Shown one piece after another: positions 1 through 9,375 of a stretch of DNA of 64,000 bases; within the stretch, counting starts at the first letter, position 1, and each line of letters starts with the position of its first letter. The stretch spans positions 959,001-1,023,000 of the forward strand of contig JAYKKM010000310.1 of the NCBI GenBank assembly GCA_035772405.1, given 5' to 3'. A model generated the notes under the pieces. It ran no database searches. It worked only from the letters and a program-made list of their open reading frames with translations, and had not been told where the DNA came from. The position numbers were made by a program, and so were the translations under genes. Origin of the DNA: Chrysogorgia sp. JL179-B06. Its lineage: Eukaryota; Cnidaria; Anthozoa; Scleralcyonacea; Chrysogorgiidae.

Positions 1-1817
1 GTGGTGCGAAGTAATTATTCCAAATCCTCATACCAGACTTCTAGTTGGGGTTTACTATAGACCTCCTTCGTCAGATATGGATTACCTGCATGAACTTGAG
101 CGATCGCTGGCACTTATCGACCATAGTGGGAACAATTTAACAACTTTGCTATTAGGAGATTTCAATCTTCCTGGTATCGATTGGTCTACGCCATCTCCAT
201 CTTGTGCTGATGCCTTATCTTGTGAGTTTTGTCATGTCGTTGGGGATTATTTTTTGAACCAATTGGTATTACAACCTACGCGTGGTAGTAACATTCTTGA
301 TTTGGTCTTAACTACAGCTTCTGAGTTGGTATCTGATGTGGAAGTTTGTGACCCACTCGGTGTCTCTGATCACAACACCATAGAGTTTAAATTAAGACTT
401 AAAATAGCGAGACCGAAATCAAGTCCTAGAATGGTTTACGATTTCAAATCAGCGGATTGGAACGCATTAAAGGATGATTTCAGAAATGCCCAATGGGACA
501 ACATATACTTGATGGACAACATCGATGAGGTTTGGGAGGCTTGCAAAACTTGTTTTTTCAAAGCCGTCAAACAAAACATTCCTTCCAAACGTGTACAACC
601 CCAACGCAATGCGCCATGGATTAATTCAGATCTGAAGAAGTTAATTCATAAGAAACGGAGACTTTGGAAAACAGCTCGATTTTCGGGGGACTCGGATAAA
701 TGGACCAGTTATAGGAGATTTAGTAATTCTGTCAAAGATCAGCTTAACAAAGCCTATAATAACTATACCATCAATCTTACTGCTTCATTAGCTGAGAATC
801 CGAAAAAGTTTTGGTCATTTGTTAAGTCGCGTACCGGTAAATCTAGTGTTCCAAGCTGTATCGAGAACAATGGGAAAAGATTGTTTTCACCTGTGGCAAA
901 AGCAGACATCTGAAATTATTTTTTCCATTCGGTGTTTAATGAAAAAGTACCAGAGGAGTTGGTTCGTGCTGAAAACCCAAATGCAAGTCCTTTCACCGAG
1001 CATGAAATTACAGACTTATATTGTAGCGCAGATGATGTTGCCATATTACTTGGTTCAATCAAAGTTAATAAAGCATGTGGTCCGGACAACATTTCACCAA
1101 GAGTTTTAAAAGAATGTGCGTCGGTACTGGCACCATCGTTGGCAAATTTATTCAATCTTTCTCTGACATGAGGTGAACTGCCATCGGAGTGGAAACTAGC
1201 GAATATTGTTCCAATCCACAAGTCAGGCAAAAGATCTTTGGCAGAAAATTATCGTCCTGTTTCACTGACTAGTGTTATTGTCAAGACCTTAGAACAATTA
1301 GTGCACATGCATATTACGCAGTTTCTAAATGAATTGAAGCTATTATGTGACAACCAACATGGATTTAGACAAAACAGATCTTGCGTTACTCAGCTTTTGC
1401 AGTTATTGCATAATTGGTTTGAGACTATGGATAAATTGGGCTCGGTCGACGCCATATTTTTGGATTTCGACAAAGTCTCCCATGCGCATCTGCTCTACAA
1501 GTTAAAGCTGTATGGAGTGAAAGGCCAGCTTCTGGCCTGGATCAGGGATTTTTTAACATCAAGAAAGCAACGTGTGGTGGTTGAAGGTCATGCCTCGGAA
1601 TGGCTGGAAGTAACGTCTGGTGTACCTCAAGGTAGTATCATTGGTCCGCTATTGTTTCTAGTGTACATTAACGATCTACCTTCGTTTGTTAGTTGTCATT
1701 CTGAGTTGTTTGCTGACGATACAGTACTTCATCGTCATATTGTCAACGATACTGACTGCGATCAGCTTCAAGGAGACCTGTCCTCTGCCTCTAATGGTGC
1801 AAAGATTGGTTGGTATC
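1..1817 (+). mobile_element. CR1/Jockey-type LINE, 5' part (truncated by window edge and split by provirus)
   Basis: This is the left half of a non-LTR retrotransposon whose right half resumes at 34,117. It holds an endonuclease and most of a reverse transcriptase in one reading frame. The copy is interrupted at 1,817/1,818 by the 32.3-kb provirus, so the LINE was here first. The 5' end lies outside the window. Confidence 0.88.
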
Positions 1818-1822
1818 AGTAG
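2..1822 (+). pseudogene. LINE ORF2: AP-type endonuclease + reverse transcriptase (5' part, two stops and a frameshift)
   Basis: The frame is open from base 2. Only TGA codons at 911-913 and 1169-1171 break it. An EEP endonuclease C-terminal half comes first (GDFNLPGIDW, then SDHN). Reverse-transcriptase motifs follow: GPDNISP, ENYRPVSLTS, HGFRQNRSC, FLDFDK, SGVPQGSIIGPLLF and the catalytic FADD near 1,710. A one-base loss near 1,793 shifts the frame just before the provirus junction. The conserved region after the catalytic motif continues in the right half at about 34,117. The motif set fits the CR1/L2/Jockey superclade; a narrower clade was not determined. The gene is dead because of the stops and the insertion. 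Confidence 0.88.
1813..1817. repeat. Left target-site duplication (gtatc)
   Basis: The gtatc before the left TIR is repeated at 34,117-34,121 after the right TIR. Removing one copy with the intervening 32.3 kb restores LINE continuity. Polintons usually make 6-bp duplications; only 5 bp match perfectly here. Confidence 0.75.
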
Positions 1823-2775
1823 TAATATATATATATATATATATATATCAATGTGTTTGGGATTGGAACCGAGCTCTAAGCCAATCAGAATCAAGAATGA
1901 TTTGAATGGACCAATCAGAGCACAGCACAATCCCGTATTTCCAGGGGGGTTGAAACATTTTAAGGTGTGGTCACCCTGTAAAGAACGACCAGTGATCAAA
2001 TCAGGGGATATGCACCTGGTCGTATACAAGAGGTTTTTTGTATAAAATTAGTCAAAAAGTGGTCGCAGTCAAGAGTATATATATCACTTGGGTCGTGTTG
2101 TTGTATGACCAGTTTTATAGTCGTCCCTGAGTGGAACGACCAGAGATTGAAGGTCATTCAAGGTGAATAGTGTTAAGCAAGTACTGACGTCATTTGCTAT
2201 ATGGAGGGTGAAAGCTGTGATGAACCGGAACAGGATGTTTAGTTGTAGAATTTAGTGTTCTGACCAACTGAAGATCAGTATGGAATAGTTCACCGAGAAA
2301 CGTTTCTGGGTAAACTTTCCCCACTGATCATCAATTAATCGGAACACGAAATTCTACGACTAAACTTCCTGTTCCTGGTTCATCACAGCTTTCACCACTG
2401 CATATAGCATCCGTGCCAGCACTTAGTCAAAACATCATTCACACTGTGATATATATACTGACACACACCCCGTTTTTGAAAAAAAATACAAAAAATTCTA
2501 TTATACATAACCATCATACCTCACCCGATGTGATGTTATACTTACGTACCATGCAAAAACGCCATATTTTTATTTGAAGACTTGTAATGATGTTTGAAAA
2601 TAAAAATAAACAGTTTTTTGAACTGTCCTTATTTTTATTTGGAGTCATGTTTATTGAAATAAAAATAAGCATTTTGAATTAATCATAGAAATTTCCGCCA
2701 TGGAGCTCTTACCTCGACGCCATCTTATGGCCGAATGACTGATATCCTTTAGTTACGGTATTTTTAAAAAGGATC
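1818..2775. repeat. Left terminal inverted repeat of the provirus
   Basis: It begins agtagtaatatat. It matches the right TIR in inverted orientation over 1,818-about 2,165 and about 2,430-2,775, with a foldback insertion between. The outer 230 bp and the inner block around 2,685-2,770 match almost perfectly; the middle is more diverged. It contains an (AT)n run right at the tip and two CCAAT-like boxes (about 1,880-1,920). Confidence 0.9.
2176..2428. mobile_element. Foldback/MITE insertion in the left TIR
   Basis: Two arms of about 85 bp (about 2,179-2,263 and 2,340-2,424) are inverted copies of each other around a 75-bp loop. The unit is absent from the right TIR, so it inserted after the provirus or differs between TIR alleles. 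No coding potential. One arm contains a tgacgtca (CRE-like) site. Confidence 0.75.
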
Positions 2776-3441
2776 TCAAAATATTTTAAGAGGATATATC
2801 TCATAAAAATTATTTCAGGTGTTGCTTCCCAAAAAAGTTTTGAGAGAGATAGAGTTTTGAAAAAACCTTAAAATAATTTTAGATGAAATATCCCAAATAA
2901 AAATATTAGAGGTGTAAAAGTGTTTTATTAAATTTGGAGAAAAACCTAAATAAATTTTAAGAGATTTGTTTAGTATATAAGCAGATGTTATTTCATATTT
3001 TATCAGTTGTGTGTGTTTTGCTCGCTTGTAAGTTGTGCTTCGGTACAAGACTCTGACATCTTCCGATGTTCTGTTTATTATTAAACTGCATCGGTGCGCG
3101 ATCAGCCCGTAGTCGAATTTGCGATTCGAATGAGATTGGCTCAGGTCCATAGCGACAATCTGGTCATCCCTTGTTCAATGAATTGCTTATTTTACGCAAG
3201 GGTTGTTCGTTAGCATATGATGAAAGAGTTAGCTATAGTAAAAACACACACACGATGGAGAAGTTTGGATGAATATATATTTTTACAAGGAAACAATAAA
3301 TTTTTTTATGTGAATAAATTTGTGATGTCTTTGAAGGGTTTTCTGCACGGGTATAATACACCTCTGTATACTATCCCTACAAATTAAAATTAAATGTTTA
3401 TTGTTTCACCAAATGTTGCACCCCTACAAAAATATAAATAT
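2776..3441. other. Non-coding stretch inside the left TIR
   Basis: AT-rich sequence between the TIR and the first gene. A TATA-like gtatataagc lies at about 2,973 on the + strand, with no convincing ORF downstream. A 111-codon open frame on the - strand (2,815-3,150) has no recognisable feature and is not called as a gene. Confidence 0.4.
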
Positions 3442-3862
3442 TTATTTCATTTTCACCATAGTGTCTGTACTCTCGAAGTACATAAATGACTCACCCCGCG
3501 TGTCTACGTATCCCCACACGCGTGGGTCATCGTCTTCTTCTTCGCGTACCGGCGGTTCGTATTCGTCGAAATCGAATTCCGTGTCCGATTGGACACGGAA
3601 TGCCCACTCGCTTTCGCCATCCAAATCCCGTACCAGGAGTACTCCCGGTACGGTATCGGGTACATCTACGTCTTCTATGGGGGGTGGAGGGATGGTTTCT
3701 CTAACATCTTCTATGGGGATGGTTTCTTTCTAAGAGAAATATAAAAACATAATAAATACATGTCGCTTGTATAGTAAAAACATTTTAGCGCTATCTTACA
3801 TTTTCTTCTTTCTTCTCTTTCTTCTCTTCTGTCTTGACGACGTTGGTGGAGCTTTCGGCCAT
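3442..3862 (-). CDS. Spliced acidic protein near the left end (two exons, hypothetical)
   Basis: Exon 1 (3862-3800) begins ATGGCC and codes 21 Lys/Glu-rich residues. A 70-bp intron (3799-3730) starts GTAAGA and ends with a pyrimidine tract and CTTAG; both junctions are phase 0. Exon 2 (3729-3442) codes 95 residues with a proline stretch, then acidic runs (EEEDDD), ending VKMK. Without splicing, exon 1 stops two codons into the intron and exon 2 lacks an upstream ATG. The product is about 116 residues. Its position and acidic character mirror the gene at 32,877-33,359 at the other end, with weak similarity around a VRD/YND-type segment. Function unknown; introns are uncommon in Polinton genes. 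Confidence 0.6.
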
Positions 3863-3989
3863 GTTTATCTTGGTTGTCTTCTATTATTTCTTTTCTTTCT
3901 TTGTTCGTCTGTTACTTCGTGCTTTGAATTCGTTTCGGTCCTTCGTGCTTATTTTATAATGACGCTCTCGGGGCTATTACAATGGTTTA

Positions 3990-4056
3990 CGGGTTTAACC
4001 AATCAGAGTTTCTATAATCAAACCTCCCCCGTATCTAACCAATCAGAGCTTGTTCA
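3990..4056 (-). promoter_or_regulatory. CCAAT-box promoter region
   Basis: Two copies of aaccaatcagag lie about 40 bp apart upstream of the spliced left-end gene. They are followed outward by the three repeat units at 4,061-4,292. The layout fits a promoter-proximal element; transcription itself is inferred. Confidence 0.4.
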
Positions 4057-4060
4057 TTAA

Positions 4061-4292
4061 CCCCCTCATGTCAAAACAAGTGAATTATTATAGGTGGGGA
4101 ACAATACGGGTTGTTAAACGCTTAAGGACGCCGTATATATAATACGCGTCGTGTTCTATTCACACCCCTTATGTCAAAACAGTATGATTAATAATAGGGT
4201 CGGAACAATGAAGCTTAAGGACGCGAAGCGTTTTGTTCTGATTCCTCCCCTTATGTCAAAACAGTTTGATATATTATAGGGTAGGGAACAAT
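4061..4292. repeat. Three iteron-like repeats with conserved atgtcaaaaca core
   Basis: Copies at 4061-4105, 4163-4209 and 4245-4292 share cccct(t/c)atgtcaaaaca, an AT-rich middle, then tataggg and ggaacaat. A fourth partial core (cacatgtcaaaatag) is at about 4,590. Between copies the word cttaaggacgc occurs twice. Spaced direct repeats like these could be protein-binding sites for transcription or replication; their role is not known. Confidence 0.7.
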
Positions 4293-4628
4293 GAATTTAT
4301 TTGTTGGGATTAGCGACCATTTTGTTTGTGTACTTTGGGTAGCTACGATTTTTTAATGAATTCTAACCTTAATTACTTGTAGGGATTAGCGGCCATTTTG
4401 AAGAGATTAGTCCCTGTGAAATATATATTTCCCGTGTTTAAATACGTCTATTTCTAGATATTTAAACATTTTTATACTTATTTAAGCATATTTTTATGCT
4501 TTTTGATACTTTATTTTATACTTTTCACACATTTTAGTATATATTTTAAGATACCCGTGAGCGCGATAAGGAGAACGTGTTAATTAATTCACACATGTCA
4601 AAATAGATGATTAATGGTTTTTTAATGT
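4293..4628. other. Non-coding AT-rich stretch with repeated gggattagc motif
   Basis: No gene seen. The word gggattagcg(a/g)ccattttg occurs at about 4,306 and 4,382. The same TAATCC core (homeodomain OTX/Bicoid-type site) reappears in promoters of neighbouring genes. Confidence 0.4.
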
Positions 4629-4958
4629 TTAACGTAATACTTCGGGATTGTTACAATACATCGTGTAAGAGTTTACAAAGAAGATATGTCTACCCAAGAG
4701 ATCTTCTTGATTTTCCTGGCGATGAATCACAGCAACAATAATTCCAGCTTCGACTCCCATTCGGGTATTAAGAACAGAGGTGAGGTTAAAATCCTTTAGT
4801 ATTATCCCGCGCCGGTTGTCTAACCAAATTTTATCTTCTCTCATGAAGTCCACTACATAAAAATCAGAGTCTTTGCATGTTGTATATAGAAATTCAGAAG
4901 TGTATAACTTCACGTTATCAAGTTTAATTTCGTTTATATCTATACTTGTTGTTGCCAT
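4629..4958 (-). CDS. Accessory paralogous-domain protein, 109 aa
   Basis: This belongs to the small domain family packed at both provirus ends. It shows the family pattern: FLYxTCKDSxFxVV strand, a middle variable part, then LLGRHIFFVN. The closest relative by eye is the C-terminal half of the 244-residue protein at 28,609-29,343 (FLYGKCKDS, HVYLD). It starts at an ATG about 30 bp below a good TATA box. A truncated duplicate lies at 5,667-5,802. No known domain recognised; function unknown. Confidence 0.7.
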   Translation of the reverse strand: MATTSIDINEIKLDNVKLYTSEFLYTTCKDSDFYVVDFMREDKIWLDNRRGIILKDFNLTSVLNTRMGVEAGIIVAVIHRQENQEDLLGRHIFFVNSYTMYCNNPEVLR

Positions 4959-5013
4959 CGTGTCTAATAATTAATGTTTTTAGCTAGAGATGGCTATATA
5001 TACAAGGGGATTA
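4959..5013 (-). promoter_or_regulatory. TATA promoter with CTAATCCCC element
   Basis: Read on the - strand this is CTAATCCCC, TTG, TATATATAG, then about 35 nt to the ATG at 4958. The same layout with small changes lies at about 5,800-5,850 in the duplicated block. This supports Pol II transcription of each accessory gene from its own promoter. Confidence 0.55.
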
Positions 5014-5253
5014 GTCTTTTACGATAAATATATATTGGTTGGTAAGATATATATTTTTACCAATCTTAGTGTGTTCGGATGAATCGAATTCGATTTTAAA
5101 ATAATTGTTATCTTCATCTTTAAAGAAAAGTTCATACATCTGTTTCGGTTCGCCAGCAGGTTTGGGTATGGGTCTTGAACCCATTAACTGTAGATTTCGT
5201 TCACGAGATAGATCTCTCAAGCACCTCATAGATATAAATTTTGCTTGATTCAT
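5011..5253 (-). CDS. Accessory paralogous-domain protein, 80 aa (unit A)
   Basis: Nearly identical to the 80-aa protein of unit B (5855-6097). It shows LSRERNLQLMGSRP, YELFFKDEDNNYFKIEF and KIGKNIYLTNQ, which fit the end-family pattern (small strand, middle strand, GK-I-hydrophobic strand). Its ATG overlaps the stop of the broken 87-aa gene as ATGA, suggesting a two-gene transcript. Function unknown. Confidence 0.7.
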   Translation of the reverse strand: MNQAKFISMRCLRDLSRERNLQLMGSRPIPKPAGEPKQMYELFFKDEDNNYFKIEFDSSEHTKIGKNIYLTNQYIFIVKD

Positions 5254-5515
5254 GGTTGGGCGGGTGGAGGTTCGTCGATTGCTATATGCACAAACTTGCC
5301 GATCAAATGTGTAAAATCGTCCGTTGAGTAGGTATATATATATTTCTCATTCCATAACAATAGCATCTTATAGATTATTCTATCAGCACGTGCGGCGTTG
5401 GGTAACGTATCCACTTTATGACATTCAACACTTGATATTCAATATGTGAAAAATACTTTGCTAAATCGATCAGTATTACTAACAGAGGATTTGCTTTAGT
5501 ACCCGCATTCATTTT
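5250..5515 (-). pseudogene. Broken copy of the 87-aa accessory gene (unit A)
   Basis: The first 31 codons match the intact gene at 6094-6357. The frame is then lost near 5,420 and stops at about 5,376. The downstream part resumes homology in another frame (FTHLIGKFVHIAI) up to the overlapped ATG of the next gene. A single small deletion explains the break. Confidence 0.8.
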
Positions 5516-5666
5516 GAAAGTGTTATAATAAAAATATGACTTCTAACATGTGTTTATATATCTTTCCCTGCAACGTTTTTAACCGATAAATATTTTGGAG
5601 GCAATATGTACCGCATTAAGTCAACAAAAAGATTAAAGAGATTTACATGTATAATCGTCGGAGCGC

Positions 5667-5802
5667 GCGACGGTCATCTAACCAAGTTTTATCCCGGGCA
5701 TTTAACCAATTGTTATTTTGGGACATAAAATATAAAAATTCAGAGCTGTATAACTTCACGTTATTAAGTTTTAATTTCGTTTATATCTATACTCGTTGCC
5801 AT
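5667..5802 (-). pseudogene. Truncated copy of the 109-aa accessory gene (unit B)
   Basis: It starts ATGGCAAC like the gene at 4958 and keeps the first dozen codons. It then loses frame in an A-run and breaks off at the unit junction. It lacks the C-terminal half. Confidence 0.75.
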
Positions 5803-5854
5803 CGTGTCTAATAATTAATGTTTTTGGCTAGAGATGTCTATGTATACAAAGGGA

Positions 5855-6097
5855 TTAGTCTTTTACGATAAATATATTTTGGTTGGTAAGATATATATTT
5901 TTACCAATCTTAGTGTGTTCGGATGAACCGAATTCGATTTTAAAATAATTGTTATGTGCATCGTTAAAGAAAAGTTCATACATCTGTATCGGTTCGCCAG
6001 CAGGTTTGGGTATTGGTCTTGATCCAATTAACTGTAGATTTCGTTCACGAGATAGAGCCTTCATAGATATTATATCTATAAATGTTGCTTGATTCAT
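5855..6097 (-). CDS. Accessory paralogous-domain protein, 80 aa (unit B)
   Basis: Duplicate of the gene at 5011-5253 with about ten substitutions, scattered and mostly conservative, which hints at retained coding function. Its start overlaps the stop of the 87-aa gene by four bases (ATGA). Function unknown. Confidence 0.72.
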   Translation of the reverse strand: MNQATFIDIISMKALSRERNLQLIGSRPIPKPAGEPIQMYELFFNDAHNNYFKIEFGSSEHTKIGKNIYLTNQNIFIVKD

Positions 6098-6357
6098 GGT
6101 TGATACGGCGGAGGTTCCTCGATTGCTATATGCACAAACTTGCCGATCAAATGTGTAAAATCGTCCGATGAGTAGGTATATATATATTTCTCATCCCATA
6201 ACAATAGCAACTTATATATTATTCTATCGGCACGTGCATTGTTGGGTAACATTTCCACTTTACGACATTCAACCACGTGATATTCAATATGTGAAAAATA
6301 CTTTGCTAAATCGGTCAGTATTACTAACAGAGGATTTTCTTTAGTACCAGCTATCAT
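6094..6357 (-). CDS. Accessory paralogous-domain protein, 87 aa
   Basis: It shows the family pattern clearly: YFSHIEYHVVECRKVE, YKLLLLWDEKYIYTYSS, DDFTHLIGKFVHIAIEE, ending in prolines. It begins with ATG below a TATATAAA box at about 6,398-6,406 and overlaps the next gene by ATGA. The broken unit-A copy is at 5250-5515. Function unknown. Confidence 0.7.
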   Translation of the reverse strand: MIAGTKENPLLVILTDLAKYFSHIEYHVVECRKVEMLPNNARADRIIYKLLLLWDEKYIYTYSSDDFTHLIGKFVHIAIEEPPPYQP

Positions 6358-6534
6358 TTTGAAAGTGTTTTAATAAAATATGACTTCTAACGTGTGTTTA
6401 TATATCTTCCCCAGCAACGTTTTACCCGATAAATATTTTTGGGGAATGTGTACTTGCATTAAGTCAACAAAAAGATTAAAAAAGATTTACATGTATAATC
6501 GTCGGAGCGCGTCTTATAATATTGATTTTATCAT

Positions 6535-6659
6535 TCGACCAATGAGAATACCCCGATATTTTATTAGGGAATTAAGTTCAACCAATCAGGTTACGCTATT
6601 TTTTTTAACGTGTTTTTTTATAAACGTTTGTTTCCAAAATTTTTAGACACAATCTCAGC
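6535..6659 (+). promoter_or_regulatory. Promoter of the H3-tail-like gene
   Basis: Two CCAAT boxes (gaccaatgag, aaccaatcag) are followed by ttttttataaacg (TATA-like, about 6,610) and then 40 nt to the ATG at 6660. Confidence 0.4.
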
Positions 6660-7559
6660 ATGGCCCGTGTGAAACAGACGCATAGAAATTTGGAAAGTGG
6701 AAAAACCATTGCACGGATTGAAAGTAGGGGGAAAGATATTCCCAAAATGTTAAAACAACGCCGTCATCAGCAACAAGAATATCGTCAAATGGGACGGAAT
6801 ATTTCAGATGATGAACAAGCATACAGCCAAGAAATCACAAGAAAAAAGAACATCAAAATAACTAAAGACATTGCACAGTCGCCATTAAATTTTGCTGTAC
6901 CGATAACACCGTCCAGTCACGTGTCCCCTCGGCAAGCGAAGTCGTCACCACGGCAAGCAAAGCTACCCCCCCTGCAGGTAAATTCATCGCCTCAAGAACA
7001 GGAGGGTTACATACACCCTCTACTCCTGCAAGCGAAGTATAACACGTCGCCACGGCAAGTACCGCCTCTATTATCGCAAGAACAGTATAATATACCGCTT
7101 CAAACACCGCAAGCAAAGTATAATGCATCTCCTATTCCACCGCAAACGATTTCACCGCCACGACCCGAAGATGAATTAGATAATTACATATACGATATGC
7201 CCATTGATTTCTTCGGTCAAATCCCTATTCCTTCTCCTGCGAATTTAATACGAATGTGTGATGAAATGGTACCCGTTCAACAAGGAAAACAATTATTACA
7301 AATTGTGGATGAATTAGCAAATGCTCTTTCCCCCACATTATCTCCTATTCCTCTTTCACCACCACCACAACTACCACCCCCATCTAATTCACCCCACCCA
7401 TTATTTCCAGTATGTGAAGAAGAGGAAGAAGAAGAAGAAGAGGAAGACGACCGAGAAGTATTGAACGATCCGCCATTGAAGAAAAGATGTTATAAACGTT
7501 CGTTAATATATATGAAACGTGAAAAAAAGGCGATGAACATCATGAAGAAAAACGAATGA
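6660..7559 (+). CDS. Histone H3-tail-like N-terminus, Pro/Gln-rich protein, 299 aa
   Basis: The mature N-terminus (after removal of Met before Ala, as expected) reads ARVKQTHRNLESGK. This matches the histone H3 tail ARTKQTARKSTGGK at 9 of 14 positions without gaps, including A1, R2, K4, Q5, T6, R8, G13 and K14 in the right register. After it come a Gln/Arg-rich segment (about 35-60), repeated SPRQAK-type units in a Pro-rich region (about 85-170), a short ordered-looking part (about 175-235), an acidic run of Glu/Asp (about 255-270) and a basic C-terminus. No enzyme domain is seen. The rest of the protein is not a histone fold. A role in binding H3K4 readers or host chromatin is inferred from the mimicry only. 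The stop overlaps the next start (ATGA). Confidence 0.75.
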   Translation: MARVKQTHRNLESGKTIARIESRGKDIPKMLKQRRHQQQEYRQMGRNISDDEQAYSQEITRKKNIKITKDIAQSPLNFAVPITPSSHVSPRQAKSSPRQAKLPPLQVNSSPQEQEGYIHPLLLQAKYNTSPRQVPPLLSQEQYNIPLQTPQAKYNASPIPPQTISPPRPEDELDNYIYDMPIDFFGQIPIPSPANLIRMCDEMVPVQQGKQLLQIVDELANALSPTLSPIPLSPPPQLPPPSNSPHPLFPVCEEEEEEEEEEDDREVLNDPPLKKRCYKRSLIYMKREKKAMNIMKKNE

Positions 7560-7786
7560 CAATCTATTCGAATTATGATCAAGATATTATTTGTACACAA
7601 CGCGATAAATATCGTGAGTTAGAGGGTCTCTATATTGAGAAACTATATATAAATAAACAATATTTGCAATGGCGTTCTAGAAAATTTACGAGTGACCTTA
7701 TGGAAAAACGATATATAATGGATAATAATAAGGATTTGAAACGAAAGACTGATTTAAAAAAAAAGAAACCGAAATGTATAAAATGA
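7557..7786 (+). CDS. Small basic/charged protein, about 76 aa (hypothetical)
   Basis: The ATG overlaps the stop of the H3-tail-like gene, so the two probably share a transcript. It is rich in Tyr, Lys and Asp with a Lys-rich C-terminus. No homology recognised. Confidence 0.5.
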
Positions 7787-7822
7787 TATTGTTCTAAATA
7801 AAAATATCAGTAATGTGAAAAC

Positions 7823-8221
7823 ATGGAGGTGTGGAATGTCATGGTAAAAGAGCTGGCATGTTTTGAAATAAAAATCAATAAAAATATGGAACAAAGTGTG
7901 TGGAAATGTCTTGACGAACATGAGAATTTATTTAAAAATATTATAGCCCATTTAAAAATGCCACGTGAGCTTTTAGATGTCTATAATCGTATGGATCGCC
8001 ATGAAATTGGACAAATAATAGCATTTTTTGCTTTAATCCTGTGTTTTTTTAGATATAAACACATTGATAATGAGGAATATTATATCAAACTATTTGTACG
8101 TCAAACAATTTTAGATTTTAGAAATTCACATCTTAAATTCATTTTATTCCCTCATGATAAAAAACACACGTCGTGGTTTGGGTTGTGGAATATATTCTTT
8201 GAATTTTTTAAATTAGTCTAA
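7823..8221 (+). CDS. Hypothetical protein, 132 aa
   Basis: A hydrophobic, aromatic-rich protein with one strong hydrophobic stretch (IIAFFALILCFF, about 66-77) that could be a membrane or buried helix. The last codons overlap the convergent gene ending at 8213. It resembles in composition the helical proteins at 8.2-9.4 kb; relationship uncertain. Confidence 0.5.
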   Translation: MEVWNVMVKELACFEIKINKNMEQSVWKCLDEHENLFKNIIAHLKMPRELLDVYNRMDRHEIGQIIAFFALILCFFRYKHIDNEEYYIKLFVRQTILDFRNSHLKFILFPHDKKHTSWFGLWNIFFEFFKLV

Positions 8222-9375
8222 ATACAATTTTTCAATACTCTGTATTATAATGTCAGGATCTTCAAAGTTAATATTATATGATTCTATAATACTCTTAATA
8301 ATAAAAGTAGTTGATGTACTGGTATTAGATGTAATCCTTACCCTTATAGAAAAATTATATATTATATCCATCATATGCGGGGGGTAATATTGTAAACTAA
8401 GCGGGCGATTATTTTGTATAATACTATTATTTTTAACTTGATCTGAAAATAAACTGACTTTAAACTTATGGGGTTTACTTGTCTTATAGAATAATTTAAA
8501 CCAATAAGAGTATTTCTGACAATTTTTATAACAACAGGTACAGGGGGGGGTTTTCATATGCATCAGCTTAACAATCTTATCGAGATTAAAAGTATAAACC
8601 CTATCGTTACTAGTTTTAAGTTTTGATATAGGGTTATGATTTTCGCAAAAGAAAATAAAACAGCATACAAGTTGATACACTATTTTCTCAAAATTATCTA
8701 AATTATGTAGATAATAAAAAGCAGCCTTTAAATAAAACGGATCTATAAAATATAAATAAATACAGCAATATGTAAATTCATGACTAAAACAACGATTAAG
8801 TCTATGTAATGTATTACAAAGATAAGACCCTCCATACCCTATGGGTTTAGGAATTGTAGTTTGCTCATCATTAATAGTAATAGAAATAAAGTGGTAAATA
8901 TCATTTCTTGGGTAATAACTGTTTTGAATTTCAATAAAAAAAATTATCAGAATGATTATCATTCAAATGAAAAATAGATTTCATTAATGTTTGAGCGGGT
9001 ATTAATAGTAATTTGTGATAACGCTCACAGAGTTTTTTCACCATAAATATAATATTTTCGTTGTGTATGAACAACAGGTATTATATAGTGTTGTTTATCT
9101 GTTAAGATTCGCCAATCCATGCATTCATCTTGATACATTTCAGTTTTCATTTTTTCAATATAGGCGTAGTCTTTATATCCACAACCAAGTTGTCTCGATT
9201 CAAATTCCATACATTCGATAATTCCCCCATAGTAATAGTCACATAAGTCACAGACGGCAAATAATAATCCAATGTATCGGTTACGAAAATGTTGTATATA
9301 ATACACAATTTTCAATATCGTCTTAATATCTTGAGCTTGCGCATAGGTTCTTTTACTCCCAATGTTTAATGACAT
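8213..9375 (-). pseudogene. Large hypothetical gene, copy 1 (frame broken near the middle)
   Basis: Two open frames (9375-9025 and 8962-8213) and an open bridge between them look like one gene of about 390 codons. It is broken by a TGA at 9025-9027 plus a shift and a homopolymer slip near 8,935. The N-terminal part shows YIQHFRNRYIGLLFAVC and CDYYYGG and ends QRKYY. The C-terminal part has CFIFFCENHNPI. All these landmarks occur in the same order in the gene at 27,003-28,169. A TATATATAC box lies at about 9,410-9,418 before the ATG at 9375. Function unknown. Confidence 0.6.

Larger units (their letters stand above)
4811..6510. repeat. Tandem duplication of an accessory gene block, two units of about 850 bp
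   Basis: Unit A is about 4811-5665 and unit B about 5666-6510. Both contain, in order on the - strand, the 109-aa gene start, the 80-aa gene and the 87-aa gene, with matching promoters. In unit A the 87-aa gene is broken; in unit B the 109-aa gene is truncated. The two units thus keep complementary intact genes. Confidence 0.85.

Noticed and set aside
1676..2045. Overlapping frames on both strands across the left TIR tip
   Set aside because: They run through an (AT)n repeat and TIR sequence and are mirrored at the right TIR; no conserved start.
2815..3150. A 111-codon - strand frame near the left TIR
   Set aside because: No family pattern seen, and it spans a likely + strand TATA region; kept only as a note.
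3401..3733. A 110-codon Ser-rich frame on the + strand
   Set aside because: It is the antisense shadow of exon 2 of the spliced - strand gene, which has better codon sense and splice sites.
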